64,000 nt of DNA from Chroococcidiopsis thermalis PCC 7203 (GCF_000317125.1 NC_019695.1:1972336-2036335), one strand, 5' to 3'. Positions 37,750 through 51,022 are shown, counted from the stretch's first letter. Notes: a model not told the origin generated them from the letters alone. Translations and numbers: made by a program.

Positions 37750-39065
37750 TAAGCTTGATTTCGACCTAATAAAGTGCGGGTTTCTTTAGCAGCCGCTTCC
37801 ATTGCTTGTTCGGGACTCATACGGTTGGAAAGGGCAGCACTGAGGTAACGTTGCAAAATATCAGAAGCTTGCGCGTATTGGGGAATTGCCGGACGCAGAA
37901 CTGCTTTTTGAGCAATTTGCAGTAACTCTGGAAAGTAGGGATATTTTGCCACAACGTCTGGGTCGGTAAATAATTCCTTCCGGCTGGGTACGTATCCCGC
38001 CCCTAAGATAAATCGCTTTTGCGCTTCCCGACTCATAAAGTATTGCAGGGCTTTCCAAGCCTCTTCTTTATGGGTCGAGTTACTCGAAATACCAAAACCC
38101 CAGCCTCCTAAACAAGCACCACTTGTTTCTCCTGGGGCGTGAACCATTGGTTTAATAGCTACTCGATTTCTGAGTTGAGACCCTTTTTCATTTGCTAAAG
38201 GTAAGACATAGGGCCAGTTTCTTAAAAAGGCAACTTGACCGCTTTGAAATAGGCGGCGAGTGTCCTCTTCTATGTATGTTGTTACCCCTGGTGGAGAAAT
38301 ACCTTTTTCAATCGTACTGCGGAGAAACTGGACTGCTTGAATTGCCTCGGGTTTGTCTAGCCCAACTTCCTGTGTATCTGAATTTACCCAAAATCCGCCA
38401 TAACCTTCAAGAACTTCAACGAACATTGCTGATAGTCCTTCATATTGCCGTCCTTGCCAGACATAACCCCAATCGACTTTATCTTGTTTTTGTAAAGTTT
38501 GGGATGCTTGAATTAAATCTTGAAAGGTTTCTGGCGGTTTTAATCCTGCTGCTTTGAGTAAATCTTCGCGGTAATAAAATATACCAACGTCAGAACGGAT
38601 TGGGATACGATATAATCCGTCTCTGTATCTCCCTGCTTCTATATCTTGGACTGTAAATGCTTTTAATTCCTCTGGACTTACCCGATTTTGCAAGTCTAAC
38701 AACCACCCAGCCGCCGCAAATTTTGGTGTCCAAACAATATCTAAAAGTACTAAGTCGTAAGGAGATTCACCTAAGAGAAAAGCTGAAGAGTACAGATCTT
38801 CAACTAAATTAGCCGCATTCGGTCCTTCAATGACGTTGATGCGAATTCCTGGATTTTCTTTCTCAAAGTCTTGAAACATTCCTGCTCGCAGATCTTTGAC
38901 ATCGGGTGCAAGAATTAAGGTATTCAAGACAACTGGTTGCTGTGCGATCGCTATCCATGCTGTCAGGATAATACTAAGGGACAGCACGAAGAGCAGCATC
39001 CATCGATACCACTTTTTCAGTTTTTGATGGAGAGTATGCAGTTTATTTTTCGACTGACGATCCAT
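37749..39065 (-). CDS. Extracellular sugar-binding protein
   Basis: 438 residues from ATG 39065 (the frame is open 31 codons further, through a stretch with no family likeness). N-terminal signal anchor (WMLLFVLSLSIILTAWIAIA) then a periplasmic binding fold of the ABC sugar type (VIEGPNAANLVEDLYSSAFLL, SGACLGGWGFGISSNSTHKEEAW). With the permeases and MalK-like ATPase it forms a CUT1 importer. In cyanobacteria this layout includes the glucosylglycerol/trehalose/sucrose transporter; the substrate here is inferred only. Confidence 0.9.
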   Translation of the reverse strand: MDRQSKNKLHTLHQKLKKWYRWMLLFVLSLSIILTAWIAIAQQPVVLNTLILAPDVKDLRAGMFQDFEKENPGIRINVIEGPNAANLVEDLYSSAFLLGESPYDLVLLDIVWTPKFAAAGWLLDLQNRVSPEELKAFTVQDIEAGRYRDGLYRIPIRSDVGIFYYREDLLKAAGLKPPETFQDLIQASQTLQKQDKVDWGYVWQGRQYEGLSAMFVEVLEGYGGFWVNSDTQEVGLDKPEAIQAVQFLRSTIEKGISPPGVTTYIEEDTRRLFQSGQVAFLRNWPYVLPLANEKGSQLRNRVAIKPMVHAPGETSGACLGGWGFGISSNSTHKEEAWKALQYFMSREAQKRFILGAGYVPSRKELFTDPDVVAKYPYFPELLQIAQKAVLRPAIPQYAQASDILQRYLSAALSNRMSPEQAMEAAAKETRTLLGRNQA

Positions 39066-40003
39066 TGTGATGTTAAGAGTTCGATCGATGTGAATTGAAA
39101 TGTTATTGAATTGAAAATTGATCGTTGGGTTAATTAAAATCGCGATCGCCGATCGCATCCGCTTTTAGACTGAGTATATTCAAGCACTCAATCTAGTAGA
39201 AATTTTGCTATTGGTGTTGAAGTAAATCAACAACTATGTTGTACTAAACCAACATGAAACGATTTTACCAGTTTATTCTTGCTTAGATTGAGTCTGACTT
39301 CAATCCCGTTCTAACTCGCAATTTTTTAGTTAAAATTACTTATGGTATTAGCGGTAATGATGCCGTAATTTATAAAATAATCTAATTATAATTAAGACTA
39401 CACCTCTCCTAAGATATATGCAGGCGATCGCAATAAACTGTCTCAGGGCGTATGCTTCTTACTCGAATAAAGTGATAGTCTTCCCGCTGATGAGTATTTA
39501 CTTTTCACTTCAACCCTATTTAGAGTTAAATTCTGTAAAGTACATATAAATTTAGCTGATAAACACTCGTTAGGCGATCGCTTCTAGTAAAACTGCTTGC
39601 TTTAAATATTAACTTTTGTGTATATTTTTACATTCAAAATAATTTAAGAAATATTGCTAATAAGTTTATATAGCGTGTCTATAATATGAAAAAAATAAAT
39701 TGTTTGACGGCGATCGCTGTCAAAACTCAAATATTAATTTTTGTATATAATAGTTCTCTCAAATAAATTAAAAACTATTAAATTTATCTTGACTAAAAAT
39801 ACTTATTAATCTAGCTGCAATGTAACTAAAATTACCAAGCTAAGAATGAATCTCAAGATAGAAGTAAAAAAACTCTTAATCTCCGAAAATAAACAAAATT
39901 AAATTTTCAAATTGGTAATTGGTCAACTGATAGCTAGTCAAAAGTTACAAGTCAAAAGTCAAAATTAACTGGTCACTGGTCACTGGTCACTGGTCACTGA
40001 ATT
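39066..40003. other. AT-rich gap between sugar importer and gluconate permease
   Basis: Roughly 940 bases, divergent promoters on both sides. The middle (39170-39900) is AT-rich with scattered HIP1 octamers and has no gene or RNA that I recognise. The 3' end is repeat: AATTGGT, CAAAAGT (39937-39962) and GGTCACT heptamers (39970-40000), which stop three bases from the permease ATG. Confidence 0.5.
39970..40000. repeat. GGTCACT heptamers abutting a start codon
   Basis: Four tandem ACTGGTC/GGTCACT units end three bases before the gluconate permease ATG, leaving no room for a Shine-Dalgarno. The ribosome must start in or after a repeat leader. Confidence 0.75.
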
Positions 40004-41350
40004 ATGTCTCCTGGTGCATTAATTTTTGTGGCGATGCTAGGTGTCGCCCTCCTTTTATTTCTCGTCATTGGCGTGCGCTTGCAAGCATTTGTTGCCCTGT
40101 TATTGACGAGTCTGTTTGTTGCCATAGCAGCGGGTATACCGTTAGATAAAATAGCCGAAACGATCCAGCAGGGAATGGGCAGTACCCTCGGCTTTATCGC
40201 GATCGTGGTAGGCTTAGGGACGATGTTTGGTGAAATGCTGCGGGTATCTGGCGGCGCGGAAGTGCTAGCAGCTACGTTAGTGAAAAAATTTGGTCAAGAT
40301 AAAGCTCAATGGGCTTTGAGTTTAACAGGTTTGATTGTATCGATTCCCGTTTTTTTTGATGTCGGGCTAATTATTCTCATCCCCTTAGTTTATGGTTTAG
40401 CAAAACGCACGGGGAAGTCATTGTTATATTATGCTATACCTCTGACAGCTGGATTGGCGATCGGTCATAGTTACATTCCCCCGACTCCTGGTCCAGTTGC
40501 AGTCGCCTCATTAATTAATGCAGACTTAGGTTGGGTGATTTTATTTGGTGCGATCGCGGGGATTCCTGCTACGATTTTCGGTGGTGTACTTTTCGGTAAA
40601 TATATAGCAGGGAAAATTCACGCTACAGTCCCAGAATATATGGAAATTGAAGCACCAAAGCACGAACTCGGTAAGGAACCACCTCGCTTTGGTACGGTAG
40701 TTTCTATCATTGCCATTCCCTTAGTCTTAATTCTGCTCAACACAGTTTCAACCGTCATTTTGCCAGAAGGAAACTTCTTGCGGAACTTCCTTACCTTTTT
40801 AGGACATCCTTTTACAGCTTTGATGATTGCTGCCCTACTTTCCTTTTATATTTTAGGAATTAAACGCGGATATTCCCTGGATGAAGTGCAACAAATTGCT
40901 ACCAAATCGCTAGAACCAGTAGGATTAATTATTTTAGTCACGGGTGCTGGGGGTGTATTCGGTAGAGTTTTAGTCGCCAGTGGTGTTGGGGATGTTTTAG
41001 CTAGGGCAATGGCAGCCTCAAATTTACCAATAATTCTGCTAGCATTTCTAATTGCAACTGCCGTGCGAGTCTCCCAAGGTTCAGCTACAGTATCGATGGT
41101 AACAGCAGCAGGAATCATGGCTCCAGCAATTGAAGCGGGGAAATATTCGCCGCCTATGGTAGGCTTGATTACAATTGCGATCGCTTCTGGTGCAACCGTA
41201 CTTTCCCACGTTAATGATTCTGGTTTTTGGTTAGTCAGTCGTTATTTAGGATTATCAGAAAAAGAAACCTTACGAGCTTGGACGGTCATGGAAACAATCG
41301 TTGGTTGCGTAGGATTTTTAGTAGTTTTTATTATCAGCTTTTTCGTGTAA
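40004..41350 (+). CDS. Gluconate:H+ symporter (GntP family)
   Basis: 448 residues, about 12 hydrophobic segments. GntP features: VVGLGTMFGEMLRVSGGAE (~68-86), IPVFFDVGLIILIPLVYGL, SYIPPTPGPVAVASL, and HVNDSGFWLVSRYLGLSEKETLRAWTVMET near the C-terminus. Imports gluconate or a related sugar acid with protons. The gluconate kinase gene lies 1.4 kb downstream on the same strand with two minus-strand genes between. Confidence 0.95.
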   Translation: MSPGALIFVAMLGVALLLFLVIGVRLQAFVALLLTSLFVAIAAGIPLDKIAETIQQGMGSTLGFIAIVVGLGTMFGEMLRVSGGAEVLAATLVKKFGQDKAQWALSLTGLIVSIPVFFDVGLIILIPLVYGLAKRTGKSLLYYAIPLTAGLAIGHSYIPPTPGPVAVASLINADLGWVILFGAIAGIPATIFGGVLFGKYIAGKIHATVPEYMEIEAPKHELGKEPPRFGTVVSIIAIPLVLILLNTVSTVILPEGNFLRNFLTFLGHPFTALMIAALLSFYILGIKRGYSLDEVQQIATKSLEPVGLIILVTGAGGVFGRVLVASGVGDVLARAMAASNLPIILLAFLIATAVRVSQGSATVSMVTAAGIMAPAIEAGKYSPPMVGLITIAIASGATVLSHVNDSGFWLVSRYLGLSEKETLRAWTVMETIVGCVGFLVVFIISFFV

Positions 41351-41394
41351 TAAAGATTTAATTCTTGTAGACTATTTGCTATCAGTTGAAAAAT

Positions 41395-41976
41395 TTATAT
41401 GTTGGCAAACTCAATATTTTCATAGAGGTCTGCAATTTGAATTTGAAACTCAAAAACTTTAAAAGATAGCGTCACATTAAGATCGTCATATTCTGAGAGC
41501 AACCATTGATTAACAGCAGTTTTAACATAGTGTTCTACATGAATGCTGTATTGGTCAATTAGTAAATATTCTTGAAAATTATTAATAGTACAATAAGCGA
41601 CAAACTTTTCACCACGGTCGTAATCTTGCGTCGATTTAGATAAGACTTCCGCAATAAAACATGGATTAACTAATGTATCTGTGCGTCCTTCTTTAAATTG
41701 GAGAGGCTTTTCGACTACCATGACATTAGGGTATGTATATAAGTTGCGATCGCCAATCCAAAGCCGTTGGTCGGTATGAAATGTTTCGTAAGGCTTACGT
41801 CTCATAGCGACGCTCAAAGCGATGTAAAGATTTCCACTGATGCGGTTGTGTGCGGGTGTCCCTCCAGTCATCGAGATAATTGCTCCATTACGGTATTCGT
41901 TGCGGGTTTCGGACGCAACTTCGAGTTCGAGATACTCTTCAGGCGTGTAGATTTGTCGTTCGAGTGCTTGTGTCAT
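41395..41976 (-). CDS. Uma2 (DUF820) family nuclease-fold protein
   Basis: 193-residue PD-(D/E)XK-fold protein of the expanded cyanobacterial Uma2 family. Recognised by YTPEEYLELEVASETRNEYRNG, LIAEVLS-like FIAEVLSKSTQDYDRGEKF (E110, K124). The usual Asp in YPDVMVV is Asn here (N84 of TYPNVMVV), so catalytic metal binding may be impaired. Function of the family is unproven; it is often mobile or multicopy. Confidence 0.9.
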   Translation of the reverse strand: MTQALERQIYTPEEYLELEVASETRNEYRNGAIISMTGGTPAHNRISGNLYIALSVAMRRKPYETFHTDQRLWIGDRNLYTYPNVMVVEKPLQFKEGRTDTLVNPCFIAEVLSKSTQDYDRGEKFVAYCTINNFQEYLLIDQYSIHVEHYVKTAVNQWLLSEYDDLNVTLSFKVFEFQIQIADLYENIEFANI

Positions 41977-42051
41977 GACGTAATTTCACCATCTTTGAGA
42001 TCAACAAAATAGAAGTAAAAGAATAGCGATCGCATGTTTACAATAACAGTA

Positions 42052-42513
42052 TCATCTAGAAGATGTTACTTGCTTAATGAAAGTGACAACTCTTTCTACT
42101 TCTTGAAACCCCACCTTTGTATGAAAATCATAACTTGCCGTGTTGTCCAATAAAGCATCTGAAGCAAGCTCCATACATCCACGTTCAATTGCCCACTGTT
42201 GAGCAAATTGAATTAATTTTGTCCCTATACCTTGTTTGCGATATTCATCTTCTACATAAATTCCTTCTACATAAGCCACAGGACTTTGAGTAGCACCAGG
42301 AACATAGTCGTAGCGCAGCGAAAGATTTATAAATCCAATTGCTTTAGCGTTATCATCTTTGACTAAAAATCCTGCTTCGCGAGGAGAGTAAAGAATATTG
42401 GTCAGACTTCTTTGCATTTCTTCAACTGATTCATCTGACCAAAGTTTTAACGCCAGGTCTAGCCACTCATTAAAGTTCTCTTGATTAACTTCAACAATTT
42501 TCACTTTTTGCAT
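42052..42513 (-). CDS. GNAT N-acetyltransferase (AAC(6')-like)
   Basis: 153 residues. Acetyl-CoA loop DEYRKQGIGTKLIQFAQQWA (~90-110) and C-terminal DFHTKVGFQEVERVV are the GNAT signatures; overall layout like aminoglycoside 6'-N-acetyltransferases, though most such homologues in cyanobacteria have unknown substrates. Sits between Uma2 and gluconate kinase. Confidence 0.88.
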   Translation of the reverse strand: MQKVKIVEVNQENFNEWLDLALKLWSDESVEEMQRSLTNILYSPREAGFLVKDDNAKAIGFINLSLRYDYVPGATQSPVAYVEGIYVEDEYRKQGIGTKLIQFAQQWAIERGCMELASDALLDNTASYDFHTKVGFQEVERVVTFIKQVTSSR

Positions 42514-42680
42514 TTTACCTCTTAAATATTTTCTGTTTCTGCTGATGTAATTGTCTTACAAATGTCAGCTACAATTCAAATGGCGATCGCTACTTAAAAC
42601 AAACTGTTATTTAAATTGAAGCGATCGCACTTTCTCTCACACAAAAACCTAAAATTGATTTTATAAATAATTTTTCTCTG

Positions 42681-42740
42681 TCCCCCTTGTCTCCCTTGTC
42701 CCCCTTGTCTCCCTTGTCCCCCTTGTCCCCCTTGTCCCCC
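42681..42740. repeat. CCCCCTTGT nonamer block abutting gluconate kinase start
   Basis: Six to seven tandem copies of the 9-base unit, ending ~15 bases before the ATG. Because 9 is a multiple of 3, it reads as Ser-Pro-Leu repeats in frame with the kinase, which explains a spurious longer reading frame. Confidence 0.75.
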
Positions 42741-42755
42741 TTATCCCTTCCCATC

Positions 42756-44252
42756 ATGACTTACTTCCTCGGCGTAGACATCGGCACAACTAGCACCAAA
42801 GCGATCGCATTTTCTCATGATGGTGCTATTAAAGCTAAGGGCAGTCAGGGATATGAAATTATCGTCCCGCATCCAACCTGGGCAGAACAAGATCCAGAAG
42901 CGCTGTTTAATGCAGTCATTACATCCGTGCGTCAAGCAATGGGTACTGGTATCTCTAAACAGGAAATCGCCGCAGTTGGTTTTAGTGCAGCAACTCATAG
43001 TTTACTGCCAGTAGATGCTAACAATAACCCCTTATCAAATATCATTATTTGGGCGGACAATCGCAGTGTTACTCAAACAGAAAGACTCAAACAGGAGGAG
43101 ATTGCTCATAATTTATATCTGCGAACGGGTAGCCCAATTCATCCCGTCTCTGTTGTGACTAAACTCATGTGGCTGCGGGAAAAAGCGCCAGAGATTTTCC
43201 ATAAAGCAGCAAAATTTATTTCAATTAAAGAGTATATTTTTTTCAGACTTTTTCAACGTTATGTAGTAGATTATTCTATTGCTTCCGCGACAGGATTATT
43301 TAATTTAAAACAACTGAATTGGGATGCAGAAGCTTTAACAATAGCAGGAATAAAACCAGAACAATTAAGCCAATTAGTCTCTACCACCCACATCTTACGC
43401 GGGATGCAAACAGAGTATGCAGAAGCAATGGGACTCGATCCGCATACACCTGTTATTATTGGTGCAAACGACGGCGTATTAGCAAACTTAGGCGTAGGCG
43501 CGATCGCTCCTGGTGAATTTGCCATTACCATTGGTACGAGTGGCGCAGTACGGACTGTAGCCCCCGAACCAATTACCGATCCGCAAATGCGAACTTTTTG
43601 TTACGCCCTCACCGAGAAGCATTGGGCGATCGGGGGACCGACCAATAACGGTGGAATTGTTTTACGATGGTTGCGCGATCGCTTTTGTCATCCAGAAGTA
43701 GAAGAGGCGAAACGATTAGGTATCGATCCGTATGACGTGATGATTCAAGCGGCGATGGAAATACCCGCAGGTGCAGAAGGATTGATCTGCTTACCCTATT
43801 TATCGGGAGAACGCGCCCCCTACTGGAATCCTAAAGCGCGGGGTGTCTTCTTCGGATTGAATTTCAACCACACGCGATCGCATACAATTAGGGCAGCGAT
43901 GGAAGGAATTATCTTTGCCGTCTATAGCATCAACGTGGCAATTCAAGAAATCACCGGAACGACAGGAGAAATACGCGCTTCTGGCGGTTTTGCCCGTTCT
44001 CAAGCATGGTTGCAAATGATGGCAGATGCATTTGGTATGGTGGTAGCAATGCCAGAAGTTTATGAAGCTAGCGGTTATGGGGCGGCGGTGTTAGCTATGT
44101 ACGCTGTAGGGGCGATCGCCGATTTATCTGACGTGCAACCGACAATTAAAATTCGCGATCGCATTTCGCCTAACCCCGACTTGACACGCACCTATCATCA
44201 GTTATTCTCTCGCTATCATCGCTTATATCGGCAGCTAGAAGCAGAGTTTTAA
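42756..44252 (+). CDS. gntK: Gluconate kinase (FGGY carbohydrate kinase)
   Basis: 498 residues from ATG 42756. FGGY kinase phosphorylating gluconate to 6-phosphogluconate, which enters the oxidative pentose phosphate pathway. N-terminal phosphate-binding GVDIGTTSTKA, then TIGTSGAVRT and the C-terminal GEIRASGGFARSQAWLQMMADAFG (adenosine site). Pairs with the upstream GntP permease. Start at MTYFLGVDIG is family-like; the longer frame is repeat. Confidence 0.94.
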   Translation: MTYFLGVDIGTTSTKAIAFSHDGAIKAKGSQGYEIIVPHPTWAEQDPEALFNAVITSVRQAMGTGISKQEIAAVGFSAATHSLLPVDANNNPLSNIIIWADNRSVTQTERLKQEEIAHNLYLRTGSPIHPVSVVTKLMWLREKAPEIFHKAAKFISIKEYIFFRLFQRYVVDYSIASATGLFNLKQLNWDAEALTIAGIKPEQLSQLVSTTHILRGMQTEYAEAMGLDPHTPVIIGANDGVLANLGVGAIAPGEFAITIGTSGAVRTVAPEPITDPQMRTFCYALTEKHWAIGGPTNNGGIVLRWLRDRFCHPEVEEAKRLGIDPYDVMIQAAMEIPAGAEGLICLPYLSGERAPYWNPKARGVFFGLNFNHTRSHTIRAAMEGIIFAVYSINVAIQEITGTTGEIRASGGFARSQAWLQMMADAFGMVVAMPEVYEASGYGAAVLAMYAVGAIADLSDVQPTIKIRDRISPNPDLTRTYHQLFSRYHRLYRQLEAEF

Positions 44253-44618
44253 CAGTTATCAGTTATCAGCTATCAGTTACCAGTTAACCAACAACTGTCA
44301 ACTGTCAACCGTCAACCGTCAACACGTCCGTGTAGCGAGCGCGTTTACCGTCAACCACCAACTACCCATTACCTGTTACCCATTACCAATCGAAAAGCAA
44401 TCTACTTTTAGATAGATGTCTTAAGGAGGAGAATTGCTTCAAAGTAGCGAAAGATAGGATGTGAAAATCTATCCGTAAAATGCTCAGTTGTTGAGTATAT
44501 TATATTACTGGTGTTGAGTATATTATATTACTGGTAGTTAAATTTCTTTCTACCTTTTGCCCTCTGCTCTCTGCCTTTCTCGATCGCCCGAGAAGTACTG
44601 CATCTATAAATAAGATAT
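44253..44618. other. Repeat-filled gap before the hybrid kinase
   Basis: 44252-44391 is a chain of heptamer families (CAGTTAT, CAACTGT, CAACCGT, CCATTAC) with a short inverted repeat (ACACGTCCGTGT, 44322-44333). 44491-44536 is a perfect 23-base tandem duplication. No gene. The kinase promoter presumably lies within the last 220 bases. Confidence 0.6.
44491..44536. repeat. Two tandem copies of a 23-bp unit
   Basis: Unit TTGAGTATATTATATTACTGG plus two bases (44491-44513 and 44514-44536) differing only at the last base. It is AT-rich with internal symmetry (TATATTATATTA) and 82 bases upstream of the kinase ATG; not a heptamer-type repeat. Candidate regulatory or replication slippage product. 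Confidence 0.7.
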
Positions 44619-48152
<3,534 letters not shown>

Positions 48153-48830
48153 TTCAAAGTCGATAATTCTCAGCCAAAATAATATTTAATTTGATGCAAT
48201 TTAGCTCTTTTCCTCTGAATATATACGACTGCAAAGACCTTTTGTTTCGGCGATCGTTGAAAGTAATTCTCGATTGCGTGCGTGACATTTATAGGGGCGC
48301 ACAGATGTGCGCCCCTACAGATCGTCTGTTTTACGCAATTGAAAACCGCTATGAAAGCACAAACTGAAAATTAGCGGCGCGTTCGTAACAACTTTTAATA
48401 ACTATTGAAAATTTATAATTGCTTTTAATCTCAGAAAAAGTAGCATTTTTAACTATTTCTGTAGATGGATGTTTGCCTTTTTTCTAGTAGCTAAATTGAG
48501 GAAATAGTGGGTCTTTTGCAGATAACTAACATTTTATTTCGAGCGGGATAAAATCGAACAAAAGAGACCTGGCAGAAACATCATATTTTATCTGCTAGTC
48601 AAAAAAAAGCTGCGAAAGCTCATGCATAGATAGATTCAACCGTAGATGTTTGCGGTTGAATTTCCAATGGAAGAATCAGTGACAACTTAGAAAAAAATCA
48701 ATTTCTCTCAAGTTATAGCTGTTTTCGCTCCTCATAACACAGTTACGAGCAGTTTTTGAAATGCTTGCTCGTACCATTGTTATGCATGAATTACAAATGA
48801 CAAATAAAAAACTTTTGAGTGTGGTGAAAA
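48153..48830. other. Gap between hybrid kinase and porin
   Basis: 678 bases, AT-rich, one class A palindrome (48291-48318). The porin promoter should lie in the 3' part. No gene or RNA recognised; no heptamer block seen, which is unusual for this window. Confidence 0.5.
48291..48318. repeat. 28-bp palindrome, GTAG-CTAC class A
   Basis: ATAGGGGCGCACAG / mirror with one base change at the left edge. 140 bases after the kinase stop. Confidence 0.75.
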
Positions 48831-50486
48831 ATGCAAAGATTTACAAAATATATCTTCTTATTGACACTTAGCATCTTAATAGCTCCGTTTGCAGGTATCA
48901 ATTTATTAGCAGCGCAAACAAATATATCAACGTCAGATCGGGCGATCGCCTCCGAGCTTAATTCGACTGAAGAAACTAAAGTACAAAGTTTAGCAGAAAA
49001 CTCGCTAGCCCAAGTTACATCTGTCTCGCAATTATCAGACGTGCAACCCACTGATTGGGCGTTTCAGGCATTGCAATCTTTAGTAGAAAGATATGGAGTC
49101 ATTGCGGGTTATCCCGATGGCACTTTTCGCGGTAATCGGGCAATGACTCGCTATGAATTTGCAGCTGGATTGAATGCAGCTTTAGACAGAATTAACGAAT
49201 TAATTGCCACAGGTAGCGCCGACACTGTTAGTAAAGACGATTTAGCAACAATACAAAGATTACAGCAAGAATTTGCTCCCGAACTTGCAACTCTTCGCGG
49301 TCGGGTTGACACGTTAGAAGCAACGACGGCAGAACTAGAAGCCAACCAGTTTTCGACGACAACTAAGTTGGAAGGAGAAGTTATCTTTGCCCTCATTAGT
49401 TTGATTGAGGGTGACAATGCTGCTGGCGAACCAGTAGATACTAACCCAACTGCGAGTTACAGGGTGCGCCTCAATTTACAAACTAGTTTTACGGGCGAAG
49501 ATCAACTCACAACACGTTTGCAAATGGGTAACGTCGTCCCTCTAGGCGGGACAAATAGCGGTGAAACACTGACAAACGAAGGGCGGATCGAATTTGATGG
49601 CGATACAGGCGGAGATGCCCAACTGGGGTTACTGCGCTATCGTTTTCCGGTGGGCGATCGCACCAACATTTACTTAGCGGCGGCGGGTAATGGTTTTGTC
49701 GATCTCGATGCTTCCTACCAGTTGACTCCCTTCTTAGATGGCAATGCCGTATCATTGTTCGGTTTGCGCAACCCAATCTATAACTACAGTGCTGGTACTG
49801 GTATAGGAATCAGGCATTTCTTTAATGACCAAATCGAACTAAATTTGGGCTATCTAGTTCCTACCAATAACGCTAGTAACCCCTTCCCACAAAACGGTCT
49901 GTTCGACGGTACGTATGCTGGATTAGCTCAGATCATCTTCAATCTCAGTGACAACTCTAGGTTCGGTCTGTCTTATATCAACTCCTACTCCCCCACTGGA
50001 GGCGACGATCCTGATGTAGAGCCAAATACCGAATTAACGCCTTTTGGTACGAGTACTGGTAGTAACCTATCGAATAGCAGCTTTAGTAGACCCGTCAGCG
50101 TCAATGCCTACGGTTTTTCGGGTACGTTTAGGCTTAGTCCGGGTCTAGCTATTAGCGGTTGGGTGGGACATGCCAACCATCGTTATATTGGTAGGGGAGA
50201 TGGGAGTATGTGGACTTGGGCAGCTAGCTTGAACTTTCCTGACTTAGGCAAAGAAGGTAGCGTAGGCGGTATTATAGTCGGCATGGAACCGAGACTAACA
50301 GAACTTGACAGCAATCTCGGTAGCCCCGATCGCGATACCTCTTTGCATCTGGAGGCGTTTTACAAGTATGCACTCACAGATAACATCCAAGTGACTCCGG
50401 CAATTATTTGGTTAACTGCACCAGACCACAATGCCGATAATGACGACATCATCATCGGTGCAATTAGAACTGTGTTTCGGTTCTAG
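48831..50486 (+). CDS. SLH-domain OprB-type porin (iron uptake porin)
   Basis: 551-residue outer-membrane porin. Signal peptide (IFLLTLSILIAPFAGINLLA), an SLH domain (~75-130, VSQLSDVQPTDWAFQALQSLVERY) that binds peptidoglycan, a short coiled coil (~145-185), then a C-terminal OprB-like beta-barrel ending in Phe (VFRF). Such porins are called carbohydrate-selective or iron-uptake porins; the substrate is not determined here. Confidence 0.93.
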   Translation: MQRFTKYIFLLTLSILIAPFAGINLLAAQTNISTSDRAIASELNSTEETKVQSLAENSLAQVTSVSQLSDVQPTDWAFQALQSLVERYGVIAGYPDGTFRGNRAMTRYEFAAGLNAALDRINELIATGSADTVSKDDLATIQRLQQEFAPELATLRGRVDTLEATTAELEANQFSTTTKLEGEVIFALISLIEGDNAAGEPVDTNPTASYRVRLNLQTSFTGEDQLTTRLQMGNVVPLGGTNSGETLTNEGRIEFDGDTGGDAQLGLLRYRFPVGDRTNIYLAAAGNGFVDLDASYQLTPFLDGNAVSLFGLRNPIYNYSAGTGIGIRHFFNDQIELNLGYLVPTNNASNPFPQNGLFDGTYAGLAQIIFNLSDNSRFGLSYINSYSPTGGDDPDVEPNTELTPFGTSTGSNLSNSSFSRPVSVNAYGFSGTFRLSPGLAISGWVGHANHRYIGRGDGSMWTWAASLNFPDLGKEGSVGGIIVGMEPRLTELDSNLGSPDRDTSLHLEAFYKYALTDNIQVTPAIIWLTAPDHNADNDDIIIGAIRTVFRF

Positions 50487-50488
50487 GA

Positions 50489-51022
50489 CTAAATCTGGGT
50501 AGGATTGCGTCCTACCCCCTTACATGACTCATCTACCCAATTTGGCAAATTCGTGACGGGCAATCGTGGCGGAACTCGATCTTCTGGTTTGTAACTTGAG
50601 CGTACAGGTGATTGTACTGGCACTTGAGTCGGTTGCGCTCTGCCATTGCCATGCCCGTTTCCATTGCCGTTACCATTTTGATATGGTGCTGCCTGCATAG
50701 GCGAAACAACACCGTTACTAGCTGAGCTTATCTGTAGCTTTGTCGGTGTTTTTGAAGCTTTCAACTCCTCGTCTGGATTAAAGTTTAGCCCTAAAGCCGC
50801 TACAATTTGGTCGGGGTCGCTATTTAACTGGGCGACAAAAGGCAGCACCTCAATTAGTTTTGGCTCTAAGTTGGTTACGACTGCCAAAATGAAACTAGAA
50901 CAAGGGCGACGCTTGCCATCAAACGTTCCCCAAATCCGAATTTTAGTCAACCAAGGGCGGTTCTGCTGATAGTAAATCAGCCATTTGACCTTAAGAGCGT
51001 GGCGTAGTTGCTGAATGTTCAC
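50489..51022 (-). CDS. DUF5331-like protein
   Basis: 177 residues, tentative DUF5331. N-terminal helical part (LRHALKVKWLIYYQQNRPWLTKIRIWGTFDGKRRPCSS), then a Gln/Asn/Gly-rich low-complexity stretch (GNGNGNGHGNG, ~118-128) and a Pro-rich C-terminus. GTG start with AGGTAGGTC upstream. Stop is two bases from the porin stop, so the two genes converge. Function unknown. Confidence 0.7.
   Translation of the reverse strand: MNIQQLRHALKVKWLIYYQQNRPWLTKIRIWGTFDGKRRPCSSFILAVVTNLEPKLIEVLPFVAQLNSDPDQIVAALGLNFNPDEELKASKTPTKLQISSASNGVVSPMQAAPYQNGNGNGNGHGNGRAQPTQVPVQSPVRSSYKPEDRVPPRLPVTNLPNWVDESCKGVGRNPTQI

Noticed and set aside
42687-42755. N-terminal extension of gluconate kinase (Met-Ser-Pro-Leu repeats)
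   Set aside because: It is the CCCTTGTCC nonamer block read in frame. The family-like start is MTYFLGVDIG at 42756.
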